Positions 61,001 to 64,000 of a stretch of 64,000 nt of DNA are shown piece by piece. This DNA comes from Klebsormidium nitens (Eukaryota > Streptophyta > Klebsormidiophyceae > Klebsormidiales > Klebsormidiaceae). The first letter of the stretch is position 1. Each line of letters begins with the position of its first letter. The stretch covers positions 60,236 to 124,235 of the forward strand of contig DF237186.1 in the NCBI GenBank assembly GCA_000708835.1. Reading direction: 5' to 3'. The notes under the pieces were generated by a model that saw only the letters and a program-made list of their open reading frames with translations, had not been told where the DNA came from and did no database searches. A program made the position numbers and the translations under genes.

Positions 61001-64000
61001 CGCCTAACCCAGCTCTTTTCACAAACCGGTTATCGTAACCAGCAACCGTGAAACCTGGGGCCTGCTCAAAGCAGAAAAGGTGCTCCATCATCTTGAAACC
61101 CAGCTCCCTGTGACTCTTGACGCTACCCTCTCAATCAACCCTGATATTTAACCCAGGTCTTAACCTCCCCTGCAGGCCGGTTATTGTCACTAGCAAGCGC
61201 GAACCCTCGGGCCTGCTCAAAGCCGAGAAGGTGCTGCACACTCTGGCCAAGACAAAGCACGTGGAACTGCACCCCATCGTGGCAACCATGATTCAGGGCC
61301 TGAACGAGATCAACAATCACAAGCACCCGCGCGTTATGGCAATCACCGACCCAAGCACGGTGAGGCACTCCTCCTGTGTCCTTAACTTGACAAGCGTTGT
61401 GTCTCTCAGGTGATAGGCAGTAAATCTGCAAGAGGTGCTGTTTGCTTGGCTCTTGAAACTTGGGGCAGTACCCCGATATAAGAAATGCTGGGGGATGTGC
61501 TTGGTAAAAGATAGGCACTTGTGTCATATGGAAGGGGGTGGGGGTGGTTTCTGTCACCTTGGGGCCCCTTTCTGTCGGGAGACGACAAACTGTTGGTCAG
61601 TGGTCAAAGCCTTGATGTGCTTAGATCAGACGATTCCCCACAGCGTCATATCTAGCCTTTAGAAGGCCTTGGAGCGGATTTCCATTCCGTGGATGAAAGC
61701 AGGTAAGAGCATTCCTTTCCAGAGTTGGGGGCAGTGCCCCATCAAACACACCACCAGACAGAGCTCCACCTTATTGCTATGTGTGACGTTTTTACCTGTT
61801 GAACAGTGTCACCTGATAACAGCGCGGGCTTGTTTGAATTGGAGGAGCAGACAGGCAATATTGCACAAGAGGCTGAGCATGAAGCTTTTCGTAGAAGCCT
61901 GCTTTGCTGCGACAAAATAGAGCTGGCGTGTGCGTAAGGAGCTTGTGTTTGGTCCTTGTCTCGAAAGGGACCTAGTCACCCTTCTCAAGCCTCTACTGAT
62001 GAGGCTGCATGGATCCTTTTTTTGCGTTCTCCTTTGGGATGATCAATCTTCCCTTTGCCATATTGTTGCGCACATATCACTCTTCTTTGGAGATTGCTGC
62101 AACCTGACCTTTCAAACGGGCCTGCATGCTTCCTTCTCTACTGGTAGTCTTTGGTGTTCTCTCTCTAGTACCCAGCGCAAGCTCTAGGTATTGACAGACC
62201 CTTCTTGTGAAGCTGGGTTCAGAAGTCTTTTGCATGCTGAAGCCAGAGCACTCGATCTGATAAGCAACTCCGATCCCCTTTTACCATTCCAAAACTTTTT
62301 CAGCTCCTGCAATTTCAATTTGGAGCAACTTAGCAACTCTTGACCTCTAGACCACAACTGCCACTTCAACCAATCTTACTAGTAGTACACGAGTCACTAC
62401 AATTGCCTCAGTAAGTATCAATCCTATCGTTCTTTCTGGGCGAAAGTCTGCCTGAGTCTCCGAGGTCACAGCTGCAGCTTTCTTAACGTGGACACGGCAA
62501 TTAAAATTGTTACGACCAGTAATGTCTCTGGAAAAACTCTCATCGTGACTGTTTCCGTGGGTTCTGCCCTGTCAAAAAAATCACACTGCTCAGCCACTCT
62601 GAACGTTTCGCACTTATCCCCTGCAGATGCCTGCGTGGTTCCCGTTTCCCCCGGCCGTGTACGCCCCCCGCGCGCAGAAGATGGACCTGCACCAGCTGTT
62701 CCACGTCATCGACGTCATCTTCGGTCAAGTGCGCGGCAACCTGCACGCAATCCAGACGCTCCACTCGATGCTCGACCGCGTCTACAAATCCGGGTCGTGC
62801 AGCATCGGGACGCGCGCCGGGATCGACTCCTTCTTCGAGTTCCTCGAAGACGAGGCGATCGCCAAGATGGGCAAGGTGACGTCGGGCCTCGTGAAGGAGG
62901 AGGTCCACGATGACGTCATCCCCGCGCAGGCGGCGAGCGAGACGAGCGGCGTCGGGGGCGAGGGCGACGGGGAGGCTGAAGCGGCGTCGCGCAAGCGCGC
63001 GCGGAGCGCGGACGCGCCGGGAGGTTTTGCTAACGCGCCGGGAGTTTTCCCTGACGCTTTGCTTCCGAGCGCGTCGCCCGGACACAGCGCCGCGAACAGC
63101 ACCCCGGCGAACGGGGCCCCCAATCCGGACGACGAGATCGACTTCGAGAAGTACATGTCGGAGGAAGGGGGTCAGTTCCTGGCGGAGTTCGACGCGCTCA
63201 CGCGGCCGCAGCCCCAACCGCCGCAGCCATTCTGGGACGCCGCTCCCGCCATCGTGCCGGCCCCGATGCCCCCGTCCGAACTGGCGGTGGCGTTCGATGC
63301 TGACGTGGCGATCGAGGAGAGCGGCCCGGGGGCGCACATCTGGGAGTACCGCTCGTCGGGGGAGCTCACGCACTCGACCGGCCAGTCGACGCTCGCCACC
63401 AACGGCTCTGACGCGCTGCAGCAGTCGAACGACGGCACGTTCCAGGCCGCCTCCGGAAATGGACACAACTCCACCCCCACCAGCAGCCGAAACTGGGCGC
63501 CCGAGTGGTTCGCGGAGCCCGGGGATCTGTACCCGCGCCCTGACGTGGCGCCACGTCAGCACGGGGTGCCGCTCCTCGGGAACGACGAGGCGCTCGTGCG
63601 CGCACGGCTGCAGCAGCAGATGAACCTGGCCGAGCAGGAGTGGCCGGCCGGGGGGCAGTTTATGGGCTACCGCAGCCCCACTGAAGCGGCGGACTTCGCT
63701 CCGGGGGGCCACAACGCGGGCTTCCGCAGCCCCCCCGAGGCCGCGGCCTTCCCTCCGAGGCTGGCCAGAAACGACGGACTCTCCGAGTCAATGCGCCGCG
63801 ACTTCCTGCCGCAGCAGGGGGCCTACCCCCCTGGAACTTACAACGACGATTACATCCGATTCGGGGGGGCGCCCAACGGCATGGAGCCACGACTCCGCCA
63901 GGTGGCCATTGCAATGGCGCGCGCGCCGTCGTTCTGTCCCTCCCCCTCCCTTCAGGACAGGCCCCCCCCGGCTCCCCCTCAAGTGCCCCCCCCGGCAGCG
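58070..64000 (+). CDS. Unrecognised multi-exon gene, acidic/Pro-rich C-terminal half; runs off the right edge
   Basis: I do not recognise this protein. Phase-consistent exons are 58070-58347, 59140-59266, 59863-59951, 61176-61359, 61663-61702 and 61807 to about 61933. A long last exon starts at 62626 and stays open to the window end. At least one exon between 61934 and 62625 is missing from my model, because the phases there (2 then 0) do not join. The N-terminal exon is basic (RMIRQSQRLRHPRQRGRFW). The middle has KGHIWMVIKGDGGKIGG, LKAEKVLHTLAKTKHVELHP and LFELEEQTGNIAQEAEHEAF. The last exon begins MPAWFPFPPAVYAPRAQKMD, with a helical block (LFHVIDVIFGQVRGNLHAIQ). It then becomes a long Ala/Pro/Gly/Asp-rich region with KRARS (a possible nuclear signal) and DDEIDFEKYMSEEGG. 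A nuclear regulatory protein is conceivable but not shown. The last exon could be a separate gene, but its strong CCCTGCAG acceptor argues against that. Confidence 0.6.
60790..61110 (+). repeat. Array of decayed copies of an exon acceptor end in the last gene
   Basis: The exon at 61176 begins with GGTTATTGTCACTAGCAAGC (61179 onwards), followed by GCGAACCCTCGGGCCTGCTC and AAAGCCGAGAAGGTGCTGCA. Upstream copies lie at about 61028-61095 (GGTTATCGTAACCAGCAACC, GTGAAACCTGGGGCCTGCTC, AAAGCAGAAAAGGTGCTCCA) and 60925-60960 (TTGAAGCCTCGAAGCAAAGA then AGGTGCTGCA). The outermost is at 60800-60855 (TTGCGACCAGCAATTGTGAG, CTAAGAAGGTGCT). Spacings are roughly 150, 110 and 110 bp, and likeness falls with distance. 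TTAACCCAGGTCTTA/CTAACCCAGCTCTT-type intron text precedes the two best copies. Confidence 0.85.

Noticed and set aside
62540-63712. 390-codon minus-strand open frame
   Set aside because: It is antisense to the very GC-rich last exon, and its Arg/Val/Leu/Arg-rich product is typical of a GC-driven reverse frame. The plus strand has a better acceptor and a protein-like pattern.

Overview
This window is nuclear DNA from an intron-rich green plant-lineage organism, most likely a streptophyte alga of the Klebsormidium type (an inference; no rRNA or organelle marker is present). The reasons are plastid transit peptides, plant-specific families (KEA1/2-type envelope antiporter with a long coiled-coil N-terminus, REVEILLE-type MYB with an LCL region, RMR vacuolar-sorting receptor, m-type thioredoxin, plant-type N-acetylglutamate synthase), GT-AG introns of about 100-2200 bp in every gene, and 0.7-2.5 kb intergenic gaps. 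Exons were joined by hand from splice sites and phase. Six of the nine models (TRX, DCN1, RMR, NAGS, KEA, RVE) close completely with continuous phase.

Layout, left to right: (1) 5' part of TFIIH subunit p34/TFB4, minus, running off the left edge; (2) plastid thioredoxin m, plus; (3) DCN1-like NEDD8 ligase co-factor, minus, 9 exons; (4) PA-TM-RING-H2 receptor (RMR), plus; (5) N-acetylglutamate synthase, plus, with an Asn-Gly repeat insert; (6) chloroplast K+/H+ antiporter KEA1/2 type, minus, 20 exons over 13.4 kb; (7) REVEILLE8-like clock MYB factor, minus; (8) a FAM21/WASHC2-like WASH-complex subunit, plus; (9) a plastid-targeted membrane protein with a peptidoglycan-binding-like domain, plus; (10) an unrecognised multi-exon gene, plus, running off the right edge. 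The genes are not an operon and are functionally unrelated, apart from a loose plastid theme (TRX, NAGS, KEA, the peptidoglycan-binding-like protein).

The most striking structure is in the introns. At 12 or so exon-intron junctions in five genes, the intron next to the junction carries one to four decayed tandem copies of the junction itself: about 20-90 bp of exon edge with its splice site and about 80-150 bp of neighbouring intron, repeated every 110-250 bp. The copies tend to degrade away from the real exon. This looks like a recurrent process that lengthens introns by tandem duplication across splice sites.

Other notable items are a 373-bp non-autonomous hAT-type element with a perfect 8-bp target-site duplication, a FAM21 homologue with LFa-type acidic repeats in a plant-lineage genome, a 21-bp microexon, a first exon that codes only the initiator Met, and a probable GC-AG intron.
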